A stretch of DNA of 12,603 nucleotides from Gammaproteobacteria bacterium (GTDB lineage: Bacteria > Pseudomonadota > Gammaproteobacteria > CAJXQU01), in NCBI GenBank assembly GCA_026984275.1, contig JALSSM010000232.1, positions 1-12,603 of the forward strand, read 5' to 3'. Positions 1-8,249 of the stretch are shown here, piece by piece; positions within the stretch are counted from its first letter, which is position 1, and every line of letters starts with the position of its first letter. Made by a program: the position numbers and the translations under genes. A model generated the notes under the pieces. It saw only the letters and a program-made list of their open reading frames with translations, was not told the DNA's origin and searched no databases.

Positions 1-902
1 TCACCAATCTCAAGACCCTGGACAATTTTATAATCACCACCAGAACACTGAACCGGGAATGAGTATATCAGACCCTCTGGAATACCGTAGCTACCGTCGC
101 TGGGAACGGCCATGCTGGTCCAGTCACCATCCGGAGTTCCCGTGACCCAGTCACGAATATGCTCGATCGCACCATTGGCAGCCGAAGCAGCACTGGATGC
201 ACCACGAGCAGCAATGATTTCAGCGCCTCGTTTGGCAACACGTGGAATATACTCATCGGCGTACCAGGATGGATCGACCAGATCCTTAGCCGGTTTTCCG
301 CCAACAGTTGCCTGACTAATATCAGGATACTGAGTTGTGGAATGATTACCCCAGATGATCATCTTTTTAATCTCACGGGTACTAACCCCGGTTTTTTCTG
401 ACAATTGAGCCAATGCCCGATTGTGATCAAGACGTGTCAAAGCAGTAAAGTTCCGCGAATTCAGATCCGGCGCAAAACGCATCGCGGTATGAGCATTGGT
501 ATTAGCAGGGTTACCAACCACAACCACTTTTACATCTTTGTTGGCATTCCCATTAAGAGCTTCACCCTGAACCTTAAAAATACCACCATTGGCTTCAAGC
601 AGATCGCTACGCTCCATGCCAGGCCCACGTGGCTTGGCACCGACCAGCAACGCAACATCGGCACCTTTGAAAGCTTCATTTGGATCGTCCGTTAAAACCA
701 TGCTATCAACTAATGGAAATGCGCAATCATCAATCTCCATGGCGACACCTTCCAGTGCCTGCATCGCAGGTGTAATCTCGAGACATCTCAGCACAACTGG
801 CTGATCAGGCCCCAGCATTTCGCCAGCAGCAATACGGAATAGTAGTGAATAAGCAATCTGACCGGCGGCGCCAGTCACAGCTACATGTACGGGTGTTTTC
901 AT
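1..902 (-). CDS. mdh: Malate dehydrogenase, C-terminus cut by window edge
   Basis: Malate dehydrogenase, catalysing reversible NAD-dependent oxidation of malate to oxaloacetate in the cytoplasm, the last TCA-cycle step. About 300 residues are visible from the start at 902; the last few tens of residues lie off the left edge. The N-terminus has the Rossmann nucleotide loop TGAAGQIA (residues 10-17). An acidic residue after beta-2 (E42 in LEITPAMQALEG) is the type that favours NAD over NADP. Substrate and catalytic residues are all present: R92 and R98 in the mobile loop AKPRGPGMER, D159 and R162 in RLDHNR, and H187 in WGNHS. The sequence is the Thermus/cytosolic-like MDH subgroup, not the E. 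coli-type enzyme. The start is supported by GGGGAAGG a few bases upstream. It lies directly downstream of gltA on the same strand, but a terminator separates them, so it may need its own promoter, which I could not identify. Confidence 0.96.
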   Translation of the reverse strand, partial: MKTPVHVAVTGAAGQIAYSLLFRIAAGEMLGPDQPVVLRCLEITPAMQALEGVAMEIDDCAFPLVDSMVLTDDPNEAFKGADVALLVGAKPRGPGMERSDLLEANGGIFKVQGEALNGNANKDVKVVVVGNPANTNAHTAMRFAPDLNSRNFTALTRLDHNRALAQLSEKTGVSTREIKKMIIWGNHSTTQYPDISQATVGGKPAKDLVDPSWYADEYIPRVAKRGAEIIAARGASSAASAANGAIEHIRDWVTGTPDGDWTSMAVPSDGSYGIPEGLIYSFPVQCSGGDYKIVQGLEIG

Positions 903-936
903 CGTCAACCTTCCCCTTTTTTATTTATAGTTACTC

Positions 937-969
937 AAAAAAAAGGGCACCCCACAATGTGGGAAGCCC
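937..969 (-). terminator. Rho-independent terminator of gltA
   Basis: Read on the minus strand, GGGC-TT-CCCAC-ATT-GTGGG-GT-GCCC forms a hairpin: a 4-bp lower and a 5-bp upper GC-rich stem with a 2x2 internal loop and a 3-base loop. Eight T residues follow immediately (937-944). It lies 67 bases past the gltA stop and only about 34 bases before the mdh start, so it should uncouple the two genes at least partly. Confidence 0.85.
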
Positions 970-971
970 CA

Positions 972-984
972 TCTGTTAAACAGA
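972..984. repeat. Short inverted repeat between gltA and mdh
   Basis: TCTGTT-A-AACAGA is a perfect 6-bp-arm inverted repeat sitting just before the gltA terminator hairpin. It could be a protein site or a small accessory hairpin. At this length chance is a real possibility. Confidence 0.25.
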
Positions 985-1036
985 CAACACACCAACAGGA
1001 AATGTTGAGCGTTCTGTTATATTTCCCGGCCGGTAT

Positions 1037-2341
1037 TTAGCCACGTTTGTCCAGCGGTATATAGTCCCGTTTTTCAGAACCAATATACAATTGGCGTGGA
1101 CGGCCAATACGAAAATCAGGATCTTCCATCAACTCCAACCAGTTTGCGATCCAGCCTGCTGAACGCGCCATTGCAAAGAATACCGTGAACATAGACGTTG
1201 GGATACCCAGTGCCCGAAGGATAATACCGGAGTAAAAATCAACATTTGGATAAAGTTTTCGCTCGATAAAGTATTCATCTTCCAGTGCAATTTTTTCCAG
1301 TTCCATGGCAATTTCCATTAATGGACGTAACTCAGAATTTGGATCCATATCATCAAGCACTTCGTGGCAGGCCTTACTGATGATTGTGGCACGAGGATCA
1401 AAGTTTTTGTAGACACGATGACCAAAGCCCATCAGACGATAATTATCATTTTTGTCTTTCGCACGATCAACAAACTTGTGAACATTTTTTGGATCACCAA
1501 TTTCTTCCAGCATTTCCAGTACGGCTTCATTTGCACCACCATGAGCCTTACCCCAGAGTGTAGAGATACCAGCGGAAATGGCAGCAAATGGATTGGCTTC
1601 AGAACTACCTGACAAGCGTACGGTTGAAGTACTGGCATTCTGCTCATGATCGGCATGCAGGATCATGAGTTTATCCAGCGCCTGTACTGCCTGAGGATGA
1701 AGTTCATAAGGTTCAGAAGGAATTGCGAACATCATGTTCATCAGGTTTTCTATATAGCCCAGAGAATTATCCGGATAGATAAATGGCTCACCAACACCAT
1801 GTTTGTAGACCTTGGAACCAATATTCGGCATCTTTGCTATCAGGCGATGAGCCGTTTGCATTCTGTGTTCAGGATTTTTGACATCAACCGTCTCATGGTA
1901 ATAAGAAGCCATTGCACCCGTCACACCTACCATAATCGACATAGGATGTGCGTCATAACGATAGCCATTAAAGAAACGCATCAGATGTTCATGGACATTA
2001 TTGTATCTTTTAATCTGGCTTTCATAATCAGCAAACTCATCTGCTGTTGGTAATTCACCGTGCAGGAGTAGATACGATACTTCCAGAAATGAACTCTGTT
2101 CTGCCAGTTGTTCGATGGGATAGCCACGATGCAAAAGAATACCGTGTTCACCATCAAGGTAGGTGATAGCACTACGGCAACTTGCGGTTGTTGTAAAACC
2201 AGGGTCAAGGGTAAACATCCCTAACTCTTTATACAAGGCTGCGGTATCAATAACTGGCGCACCATAAGTCCCTTTTAGGATTGGACATTCGACCGTCTTC
2301 CCTGTTGAATTATCAGTAATGGTTACTGTCTCAGATTTCAT
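1037..2341 (-). CDS. gltA: Citrate synthase (type II)
   Basis: Citrate synthase, condensing oxaloacetate and acetyl-CoA to citrate, the entry step of the TCA cycle. From the chosen start the protein has 434 residues, close to the 427 of E. coli GltA. The catalytic triad is intact: H267 in GKAHGGANEA, H308 in GFGHRVYKN and D368 in NVDFYSG. The conserved segment LHADHEQNASTSTVR is also present. The N-terminal beta-strand extension seen in the NADH-inhibited hexameric Gram-negative enzymes is present (SETVTITDNSTGKTVE). The frame stays open to a GTG at 2383, but the ATG at 2341 is preferred: it has GGAG seven bases upstream, it starts at MKSETV like its homologues, and the GTG falls inside an inverted repeat. 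The gene is divergent from sucA and ends at a clear terminator before mdh. Confidence 0.97.
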   Translation of the reverse strand: MKSETVTITDNSTGKTVECPILKGTYGAPVIDTAALYKELGMFTLDPGFTTTASCRSAITYLDGEHGILLHRGYPIEQLAEQSSFLEVSYLLLHGELPTADEFADYESQIKRYNNVHEHLMRFFNGYRYDAHPMSIMVGVTGAMASYYHETVDVKNPEHRMQTAHRLIAKMPNIGSKVYKHGVGEPFIYPDNSLGYIENLMNMMFAIPSEPYELHPQAVQALDKLMILHADHEQNASTSTVRLSGSSEANPFAAISAGISTLWGKAHGGANEAVLEMLEEIGDPKNVHKFVDRAKDKNDNYRLMGFGHRVYKNFDPRATIISKACHEVLDDMDPNSELRPLMEIAMELEKIALEDEYFIERKLYPNVDFYSGIILRALGIPTSMFTVFFAMARSAGWIANWLELMEDPDFRIGRPRQLYIGSEKRDYIPLDKRG

Positions 2342-2372
2342 TAAACACTCCAGTGAAAATTTTATAAATAAT

Positions 2373-2392
2373 TCAGATGGCACGCCATCTGA
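2373..2392. promoter_or_regulatory. Perfect 20-base inverted repeat upstream of gltA
   Basis: TCAGATGGCACGCCATCTGA has two perfect 9-base arms around a 2-base centre. It ends 32 bases from the gltA start codon and abuts the best-looking gltA -10 candidate, so it would cover the transcription start. It may be an operator for a dimeric regulator, or an 8-bp hairpin with a 4-base loop in the gltA leader. No T-run follows on either strand, so it is not a canonical terminator. The regulator is unknown. Confidence 0.55.
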
Positions 2393-2420
2393 GTAAAATC
2401 TTATTGCAACGTGATTACAA
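2392..2420 (-). promoter_or_regulatory. gltA: Possible gltA promoter
   Basis: On the minus strand TTGTAA (2415-2420) and TTTACT (2392-2397) are separated by 17 bases, each matching the sigma70 consensus at four of six positions. Transcription would begin near 2385, inside the inverted repeat, giving a leader of about 45 bases. Other AT-rich hexamers occur nearby, so this is only the best of several weak options. Confidence 0.25.
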
Positions 2421-2459
2421 TAGTAAAACGATGCATAATAGCATAATCTAAATTGTGGC

Positions 2460-2477
2460 GTTGCAACAAGTATACTT
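2460..2477 (+). promoter_or_regulatory. sucA: Possible sucA -10 region with adjacent short palindromes
   Basis: TATACT (2471-2476) matches the -10 consensus at five of six positions and would start transcription about 16 bases before sucA. No good -35 hexamer stands at 16-18 bases upstream, so if real it is weak or activator-dependent. GTTGCAAC (2460-2467, self-complementary) and AAGTATACTT (2468-2477, self-complementary) abut each other here. TTGCAAC also occurs at 2404-2410. Confidence 0.25.
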
Positions 2478-2498
2478 TTTTAACAGGGACCAGACCGA

Positions 2499-5291
2499 AT
2501 GATGATTGCTCTCAATGACGACAATATAGACTACATAGAGTCTCTATACGAGATATATCAGGAGAATCCTGATGCGGTCAATAGCTATTGGAAGACCTAT
2601 TTTTCGCAGCTGGAAGAGATTTCAACCAAAAAGTCTCCGTCTGACGAAACTCAACAGCGAGGCCTGGTACCAACCACGCAAACCGGATTACCATCAGGTT
2701 TATCGGAACAGGCTCTGGCCAGCCATGCCAGCAAGCAGGTTTCCGTGTTGCAACTGATCAATGCCTATCGTTTTCGCGGACACAGGCGAGCCAATCTGGA
2801 TCCCTTACAGCAATATGAACGGCCTGATGTCGCCGAACTGGATCCGGCCTACCACAACCTGTCTGATGAGGACATGGATACGGTTTTTAATGCGGGATCA
2901 TTACAGGGTGTCAATCAGGCCACATTGCGGGAAATTCTGGATATTGTGCAAAACACCTATTGTAAAACCATGGGTGCGGAATACATGCACATCAGTGAAA
3001 CGGCTCAGAAACGCTGGATCCAGCAACAGCTTGAGCCTCAACGGGGCAATCCAGGTTTCACCTTTGAGAAAAAACGTCAGATCCTGGAAAGAATTGTCGC
3101 TGCAGGCTCACTGGAAGAATATCTTCATACCCGTTATGTGGGACAAAAACGCTTTTCACTGGAAGGTGGCGAGAGCCTGATCCCATTGCTTGATTGTCTG
3201 ATCCAGCATGCGACCAAAGACAGTGTTAAAGAAATGATCATTGGTATGGCACATCGTGGCCGGATCAATGTTCTGGTAAATACGCTGGGAAAACAACCTT
3301 CCGATCTGTTTGATGAATTTGAAGGTAAGAAAAAAATTCAGTCGGGTACGGGTGATGTCAAATATCACCAGGGGTTTTCTTCTGATATCGAAACACCCGA
3401 TGGTACCTTACACCTGACACTGGGATTCAATCCATCTCATCTTGAGATTATTAATCCTGTGATTGAAGGTTCTGTCCGAGCTCGCCAGGATCGACGGCAC
3501 GACATCGCCCGCGATCAGGTGATGCCTGTTTTAATTCATGGTGATGCCGCCTTTGCCGGACAGGGTGTCGTTATGGAAACCTTTAATCTTTCACAGACAC
3601 GCGGCTATACAACGGGTGGCACGATTCATATTGTGATCAATAATCAGATCGGATTTACCACCAGTGACCCACTGGACTCCCGATCAACGCTATATTGCAC
3701 CGATGTAGCAAAGATTATTCAGGCACCTATTTTTCACGTTAATGGTGATGATCCTGAAGCCGTTGTCCATGCTGGCATGCTGGCACTGGCCTATCGTCAG
3801 GAATTTAACAAGGATATTGTTATCGATCTGATCTGTTACCGACGGCACGGTCATAGTGAAGCGGATGAACCGATGGTTACACAACCTCTGATGTACCAGA
3901 AAATCAAAAATCATCCCAGTGTTCGCCAGATCTATGCAGAAAAATTGGTTCAGGAAGAAATACTGACAGATGATCAACTTCAGATCATGAGTGATAATTA
4001 TATTGCTTCGCTGGAAAATAATGAGTCCGTTTCCCGACCTGTCATCTGTCTTTTAGACAACGAATTCAAAACAGATTTTCACCCTTTTCAGGGCACTCAC
4101 TGGCGTGATGAAGTTCCAACGACCATCAGTGAAGTCCATATTGATCTGCTCAGCAAGCGACTCACAACCTTACCCACCGGTTTTACACCACATCGGGGCG
4201 TTAAAAAAATCCTGGAAAATCGCCGCATGATGGCTGCCAGTGAAATTTCTATGGACTGGGGATTCGCTGAAAATCTGGCTTATGCAAGCCTGGTTGAAGC
4301 AGGTTACCCGGTCAGACTATCGGGTCAGGACAGTGAACGTGGAACGTTTGCCCATCGCCATGCAGTGATCCATGATCAAAAAACCGGCGATACTTTCACA
4401 CCCTTGCAGCATATTAAACCTGATCAGGCTCATTTTCGGATCATCAACTCAATTCTCTCTGAAGAAGCCATACTCGGCTATGAATTTGGATATAGCAGCT
4501 CCGAACCCAATGTATTAGTCATCTGGGAAGCCCAGTTTGGTGATTTTGCCAATGGCGCACAGGTGGTCATCGATCAGTTCATCTCTTCCAGTGAGGCAAA
4601 ATGGGGGCGCTATTGCGGACTCACCATGTTCCTGCCACATGGCTATGATGGCCAGGGGCCGGAACATTCCTCGGCTCGGCTTGAGCGTTATTTACAGCTC
4701 TGTGCTGAAGATAACATGCAGGTCTGCATTCCCAGTACGCCGGCACAAATGTTCCACATGCTTCGCAGACAGATCTTGCGACCCTACCGGAAACCACTCA
4801 TCGTCATGACGCCTAAAAGTTTATTGCGCCATAAACTGTCTGTTTCAGAAATGACTGACATCACACAAGGACGGTTTGAATACGTTCTTGATGAGATCGA
4901 TGATTTGAAAAGAGACAAGGTGACACGCCTGCTTTTCTGTAGTGGCAAGGTTTATTATGATCTGCTTGAAGCACGTCGTTCACACAAAATTGACGACATT
5001 GCCATCCTGCGAATTGAACAACTTTACCCTTTCCCGAAACCGGAAGTAGAATCCCTGATCAGTACCTACCCAAATGCAACAGAAGTGGTCTGGGTACAGG
5101 AAGAGCCGGTCAATCAGGGTAGCTGGTTTTATTTGCTGGGACGATCACATCTGCCCGGCGCTCTGGAAAGTCATCATCAATTAACGCGGGTAGCAAGACC
5201 TTATTCGGCTTCCCCGGCAGTTGGCTATCTGTCTTTGCATATTCAGCAGCAGGAAGCTATCGTTAACGAAGCGTTGAAACTGGAAAAATAA
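2499..5291 (+). CDS. sucA: 2-oxoglutarate dehydrogenase E1 component
   Basis: Thiamine-diphosphate-dependent E1 subunit of the 2-oxoglutarate dehydrogenase complex: it decarboxylates 2-oxoglutarate and transfers the succinyl group to lipoyl-E2. At 930 residues it matches the E. coli SucA length (933). Visible in order are the short N-terminal E2-docking helix (YIESLYEIYQENPDAV, about 12-27), YRFRGHRRANLDPL (90-103), GMAHRGR (249-255), TGDVKYHQGF (284-293) and HGDAAFAGQG (347-356). The last of these, with NNQIGF (381-386), forms the cofactor diphosphate/Mg site. The pyrimidine-binding domain follows with SGQDSERGTFAHRHAV (608-623), then PHGYDGQGPEHSSARLER (713-730) and the C-terminal domain. 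Two ATG codons stand in tandem (2499 and 2502). AGGGA at 2485-2489 lies nine bases before the first, so either could be used. The stop TAA shares its last A with the sucB ATG, implying translational coupling. Confidence 0.98.
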   Translation: MMIALNDDNIDYIESLYEIYQENPDAVNSYWKTYFSQLEEISTKKSPSDETQQRGLVPTTQTGLPSGLSEQALASHASKQVSVLQLINAYRFRGHRRANLDPLQQYERPDVAELDPAYHNLSDEDMDTVFNAGSLQGVNQATLREILDIVQNTYCKTMGAEYMHISETAQKRWIQQQLEPQRGNPGFTFEKKRQILERIVAAGSLEEYLHTRYVGQKRFSLEGGESLIPLLDCLIQHATKDSVKEMIIGMAHRGRINVLVNTLGKQPSDLFDEFEGKKKIQSGTGDVKYHQGFSSDIETPDGTLHLTLGFNPSHLEIINPVIEGSVRARQDRRHDIARDQVMPVLIHGDAAFAGQGVVMETFNLSQTRGYTTGGTIHIVINNQIGFTTSDPLDSRSTLYCTDVAKIIQAPIFHVNGDDPEAVVHAGMLALAYRQEFNKDIVIDLICYRRHGHSEADEPMVTQPLMYQKIKNHPSVRQIYAEKLVQEEILTDDQLQIMSDNYIASLENNESVSRPVICLLDNEFKTDFHPFQGTHWRDEVPTTISEVHIDLLSKRLTTLPTGFTPHRGVKKILENRRMMAASEISMDWGFAENLAYASLVEAGYPVRLSGQDSERGTFAHRHAVIHDQKTGDTFTPLQHIKPDQAHFRIINSILSEEAILGYEFGYSSSEPNVLVIWEAQFGDFANGAQVVIDQFISSSEAKWGRYCGLTMFLPHGYDGQGPEHSSARLERYLQLCAEDNMQVCIPSTPAQMFHMLRRQILRPYRKPLIVMTPKSLLRHKLSVSEMTDITQGRFEYVLDEIDDLKRDKVTRLLFCSGKVYYDLLEARRSHKIDDIAILRIEQLYPFPKPEVESLISTYPNATEVVWVQEEPVNQGSWFYLLGRSHLPGALESHHQLTRVARPYSASPAVGYLSLHIQQQEAIVNEALKLEK

Positions 5292-6502
5292 TGTTAGTAG
5301 AAATAAAAGTGCCTGATCTGGCAGAATCTGTTGCAGATGCAACACTGCTCGAGTGGCAAAAATCTGAAGGTGATTTTGTCAAACGTGGTGAGAATCTGAT
5401 TGATCTGGAAACAGACAAAGTGACACTGGAAGTAGCGGCTCAAAATGACGGGATCCTGAAAGAAATTCGGCGAAAAACCGGTGAGACTGTCGTTGCCGGT
5501 GATATTCTGGCTGTCATCGATACAGATGCAGAAATCCCTGATCAGACAGGAAAAGAGACGACGATCGAAATCCTTGATGACAAAGCATCTGAAGATAAAA
5601 CCAGGACTCACGTAGCAACAAGCCCGGCTGTCAGAAAGTTACTCTCGGAAAAGGATCTACAACCTGACGAGATCCTTGCCAACACCGGAAAGACGGATCG
5701 GATCACTAAAACAGATGTTCAAACTTACCTGCAAAAAAAGTCGGGAACTGACACAAAGACAGTAACGCCATCTCCAGCAAATGACGCGGATCTGACGGGA
5801 CGGCAGGAACGTCGTGTACCCATGAGCCGCCTGCGCCAACGTGCGGCTGAGCGTTTACTGGCAGCCCAGCATAAAAATGCCATTCTGACCACCTTCAATG
5901 AAATTAATCTGTTTTCCGTCAAACAACTTCGCACAAAACTCCAGCCCAGATTTGAAGAAAAATACGGTTATCGTCTGGGCTTCATGCCGTTTTTTGTCAT
6001 GGCGACAATCAATGCCTTAAAAGAATTTCCATTGGTCAATGCATCCATTGAAGGTCAGGAAATTGTCTACCATGATTATTATGATCTTGGGGTCGCCGTC
6101 AGTTCGCCCAGAGGCCTGGTTGTTCCGGTTATGCGTGATGTTGATCAGCTTTCTTTTGCCAGTATCGAAGGTAAAATTCGTGAACTTGCAGACAAAGCCA
6201 ATCACTCAACACTGACAATTGAAGATCTGACCGGTGGCACATTTACAATCACGAATGGTGGAACCTTTGGTTCAATGTTATCTACGCCGATTATCAACCC
6301 ACCACAAAGTGCCATCCTCGGTATGCATGCCATTCAGGATCGCCCTGTCGCAGAAAATGGTCAGGTAGTGATCAGACCTGTCATGTTTGTTGCATTGTCT
6401 TATGATCATCGGATTATTGACGGCCGTGAAGCGGTATCATTTCTGGTGTCGATTAAAAAACAACTGGAAGATCCTGCGCTGCTCTTCCTTGGAGAAATAT
6501 AG
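5291..6502 (+). CDS. sucB: Dihydrolipoyllysine succinyltransferase (E2)
   Basis: E2 core of the 2-oxoglutarate dehydrogenase complex, passing the succinyl group from lipoyllysine to CoA to make succinyl-CoA. It has 403 residues (E. coli 405). One lipoyl domain spans residues 1-77 with the lipoylated lysine K43 in ETDKVTLEV. The peripheral subunit-binding domain lies at about 109-147 (SPAVRKLLSEKDL ... RITKTDVQTYL). The catalytic acyltransferase domain runs from about 170, ending with the active-site motif SYDHRIIDG (H373, D377). The linker after the lipoyl domain is charged and Thr/Asp/Lys-rich rather than the Ala/Pro-rich type of many E2 proteins. The start overlaps the sucA stop by one base and has no strong ribosome binding site of its own, consistent with coupling to sucA. 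A single lipoyl domain favours SucB over pyruvate dehydrogenase E2. Confidence 0.97.
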   Translation: MLVEIKVPDLAESVADATLLEWQKSEGDFVKRGENLIDLETDKVTLEVAAQNDGILKEIRRKTGETVVAGDILAVIDTDAEIPDQTGKETTIEILDDKASEDKTRTHVATSPAVRKLLSEKDLQPDEILANTGKTDRITKTDVQTYLQKKSGTDTKTVTPSPANDADLTGRQERRVPMSRLRQRAAERLLAAQHKNAILTTFNEINLFSVKQLRTKLQPRFEEKYGYRLGFMPFFVMATINALKEFPLVNASIEGQEIVYHDYYDLGVAVSSPRGLVVPVMRDVDQLSFASIEGKIRELADKANHSTLTIEDLTGGTFTITNGGTFGSMLSTPIINPPQSAILGMHAIQDRPVAENGQVVIRPVMFVALSYDHRIIDGREAVSFLVSIKKQLEDPALLFLGEI

Positions 6503-6505
6503 TCT

Positions 6506-7921
6506 ATGGATAATTACGATGTCGTTGTGATCGGTGGCGGGCCTGGTGGCTATGTTGCGGCCATTCGCTGTGCCCAGCTTGGTATGAAAACCGCCTGTGT
6601 CGAAAAATGGCAGGATAATAAAGGCAAAACCGTTCTCGGTGGCACCTGTCTCAATGTTGGCTGTATCCCATCCAAAGCGTTACTGGATTCATCACATCAT
6701 TTTGAGAACATCACCAGCCATGCGAAAGATCATGGCATTACGATTGAGAATGCGCAGATGGATGTTGGCAAGATGCTCAAACGTAAGGACAAGATCGTGA
6801 AAATCCTGACCATGGGTGTGGCGGGTTTATTCAAAAAACATCACATCACTCTGCTGGAAGGAACCGGTAGCCTGAAATCAAATAACGAAATTGAGATCAC
6901 TTCTATTGATGGAAAAAACCAGAGCGTTTCAGCAAAATCTATCATTATCGCCACCGGTTCCGTTCCAGCCACACTGCCACCGGCACCCGTTGATAATGAT
7001 CTGATCGTCGATTCAACCGGTGCACTGGATTTCTCTGAAGTTCCAGAATCACTAGGTGTGATCGGTGCCGGTGTGATCGGTCTGGAATTGGGAAGTGTCT
7101 GGCGTAGATTGGGTTCCAACGTCACTGTCATCGAAGCACTGGAAGAATTTATGCCAGCGGCTGATCACGACATCGCCAGTGCCGCTGAGAAAGAGCTGAT
7201 TAAACAGGGACTGAACATTCAGCTGGGCGCGAAAATGACCGCTTGTGAAAACAAAAATGGGAAAGTTAAAGTCCAGTACGAACAAAACGGTGAGTCCCAT
7301 GATCTGAAAGTAGATAAACTGATCGTGGCTATCGGTCGTAAACCGAATACTGATGGATTGCATGCTGAGCAGGCCGGATTAAAGCTGGATGATCGGGGTT
7401 TTATCGAAACCGATGGTCAATGCCGGACCAACCTCGATAATGTTTATGCCATTGGCGATGTCATTCACGGCCCAATGCTGGCGCATAAGGCCATGGAAGA
7501 AGGTGTTGCTGTTGCCGAACTAATCGATGGGCAAAAACCGGACTTCAGCCATGACAATATTCCATGGGTAGTCTACACCTGGCCGGAAATTGCCTGGGTA
7601 GGAAAAACCGAACATCAACTGAAAGAGGAAGGCCGTCATATCCGCGTGGGCAATTTTCCATTCATGGCCACTGGTCGCGCCCGCGCCATGAACGAAACAT
7701 CAGGCCTGATCAAAATGATCGGTGATGCCGAAACGGATGAATTACTCGGCGTACATATCTTCGGGCCAAATGCTTCAGAACTGATCAGTGAAGCTGTACT
7801 GGCGAGATCGTTTGAAGGAAGCACTGAAGATATCGCACGAACAGTACATGCTCATCCTACGCTTTCTGAGGCCATGCACGAAGCCGCTTTAAGCGTTGAT
7901 GGAAGGACACTGCATCTTTAA
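6506..7921 (+). CDS. lpd: Dihydrolipoyl dehydrogenase (E3)
   Basis: FAD-dependent E3 that reoxidises dihydrolipoyl-E2 with NAD+. At 471 residues it has normal length. It shows the FAD-binding GGGPGG (10-15), the redox-active disulfide C48/C53 in GGTCLNVGCIPSK, the NAD-binding GAGVIGLELG (187-196), and the second FAD segment NVYAIGDV (312-319). The C-terminal catalytic pair H450/E455 in HAHPTLSEAMHEA acts as base across the dimer. The ATG follows the sucB stop by three bases, with GGAGA inside the end of sucB as ribosome binding site about 11 bases upstream, so it belongs to the sucAB operon. Its place as third gene, as with the Pseudomonas sucAB-lpdG cluster, suggests an E3 dedicated to this complex, but it may also serve glycine cleavage or branched-chain dehydrogenases. 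No convincing terminator is seen after its stop. Confidence 0.97.
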   Translation: MDNYDVVVIGGGPGGYVAAIRCAQLGMKTACVEKWQDNKGKTVLGGTCLNVGCIPSKALLDSSHHFENITSHAKDHGITIENAQMDVGKMLKRKDKIVKILTMGVAGLFKKHHITLLEGTGSLKSNNEIEITSIDGKNQSVSAKSIIIATGSVPATLPPAPVDNDLIVDSTGALDFSEVPESLGVIGAGVIGLELGSVWRRLGSNVTVIEALEEFMPAADHDIASAAEKELIKQGLNIQLGAKMTACENKNGKVKVQYEQNGESHDLKVDKLIVAIGRKPNTDGLHAEQAGLKLDDRGFIETDGQCRTNLDNVYAIGDVIHGPMLAHKAMEEGVAVAELIDGQKPDFSHDNIPWVVYTWPEIAWVGKTEHQLKEEGRHIRVGNFPFMATGRARAMNETSGLIKMIGDAETDELLGVHIFGPNASELISEAVLARSFEGSTEDIARTVHAHPTLSEAMHEAALSVDGRTLHL

Positions 7922-8024
7922 GAGTAAACTTAACTTTCAGGAAGGGAAAAAAATCCAAAGACAGTTCAAATAAGCCAATAGCAGTGAAACAGCCCGTTAT
8001 TCTTAAACATTGAGACGAACTTTA

Positions 8025-8123
8025 CTAATTCTGCCCTTCGGTACGTTTTTTGTCTGCAAAGATTAATAAAATCATGCATAACGAAAACGATAATAGAACC
8101 TTTACCTTTTCAACAATTTTCAT
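8025..8123 (-). CDS. Candidate 32-residue hydrophobic peptide
   Basis: A small ORF running from ATG at 8123 to TAG at 8025. The peptide has a basic start (MKIVEKVK), a hydrophobic core of about 15 residues (9-23, VLLSFSLCMILLIFA) and a polar tail (DKKRTEGQN). This is the layout of a single-pass small membrane protein or a very short secreted peptide. Six to eight bases before the ATG is a purine-rich GGTGGGGTGA that could serve as a ribosome binding site. It has the same strand as the lipoprotein and cyclase genes but lies beyond a possible terminator, so it would need its own promoter, and I saw no convincing one. I recognise no family. In AT-rich DNA a 33-codon ORF is common by chance; the hydrophobic pattern and the plausible binding site are the only support. 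Confidence 0.3.
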   Translation of the reverse strand: MKIVEKVKVLLSFSLCMILLIFADKKRTEGQN

Positions 8124-8200
8124 ATTATCACCCCACCATCTGCGTTTTAATCAACAACTTTTTTTTATTTATTTGTAATTGAAGAGTAGTTGCTGTTAAT

Positions 8201-8249
8201 AAAAAGCACATCCCCCATTTGGGCTATATAGTGTGAATGATGTGGGCTT
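8201..8249 (-). terminator. Possible terminator after the lipoprotein gene
   Basis: On the minus strand AAGC-CC-ACATC (8239-8249) can pair with GATGT-GCTT (8203-8211) around an inner CCC-AAAT-GGG hairpin, followed by a T-rich TTTTTATT run. The outer stem has a 2-base bulge and a large interior loop, so folding is less certain than for the other terminators here. Its position, about 30 bases after the lipoprotein stop, fits. Confidence 0.4.

Noticed and set aside
1646..2053. Long antisense open frame (135 codons) across gltA on the plus strand.
   Set aside because: It is a shadow of the gltA coding strand with no ribosome binding site and no recognisable protein features.
2342..2383. Upstream GTG (2383) as the gltA start, giving 448 residues.
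   Set aside because: It lies within the inverted repeat, adds 14 residues not seen in the family and lacks a ribosome binding site; the ATG at 2341 has GGAG at proper spacing.
8016..8051. CGAA...TTCG pairing before a TTTTTT run as a terminator for the sucAB-lpd operon.
   Set aside because: The stem is only four base pairs with a large loop and no GC-rich core, so it is not convincing.
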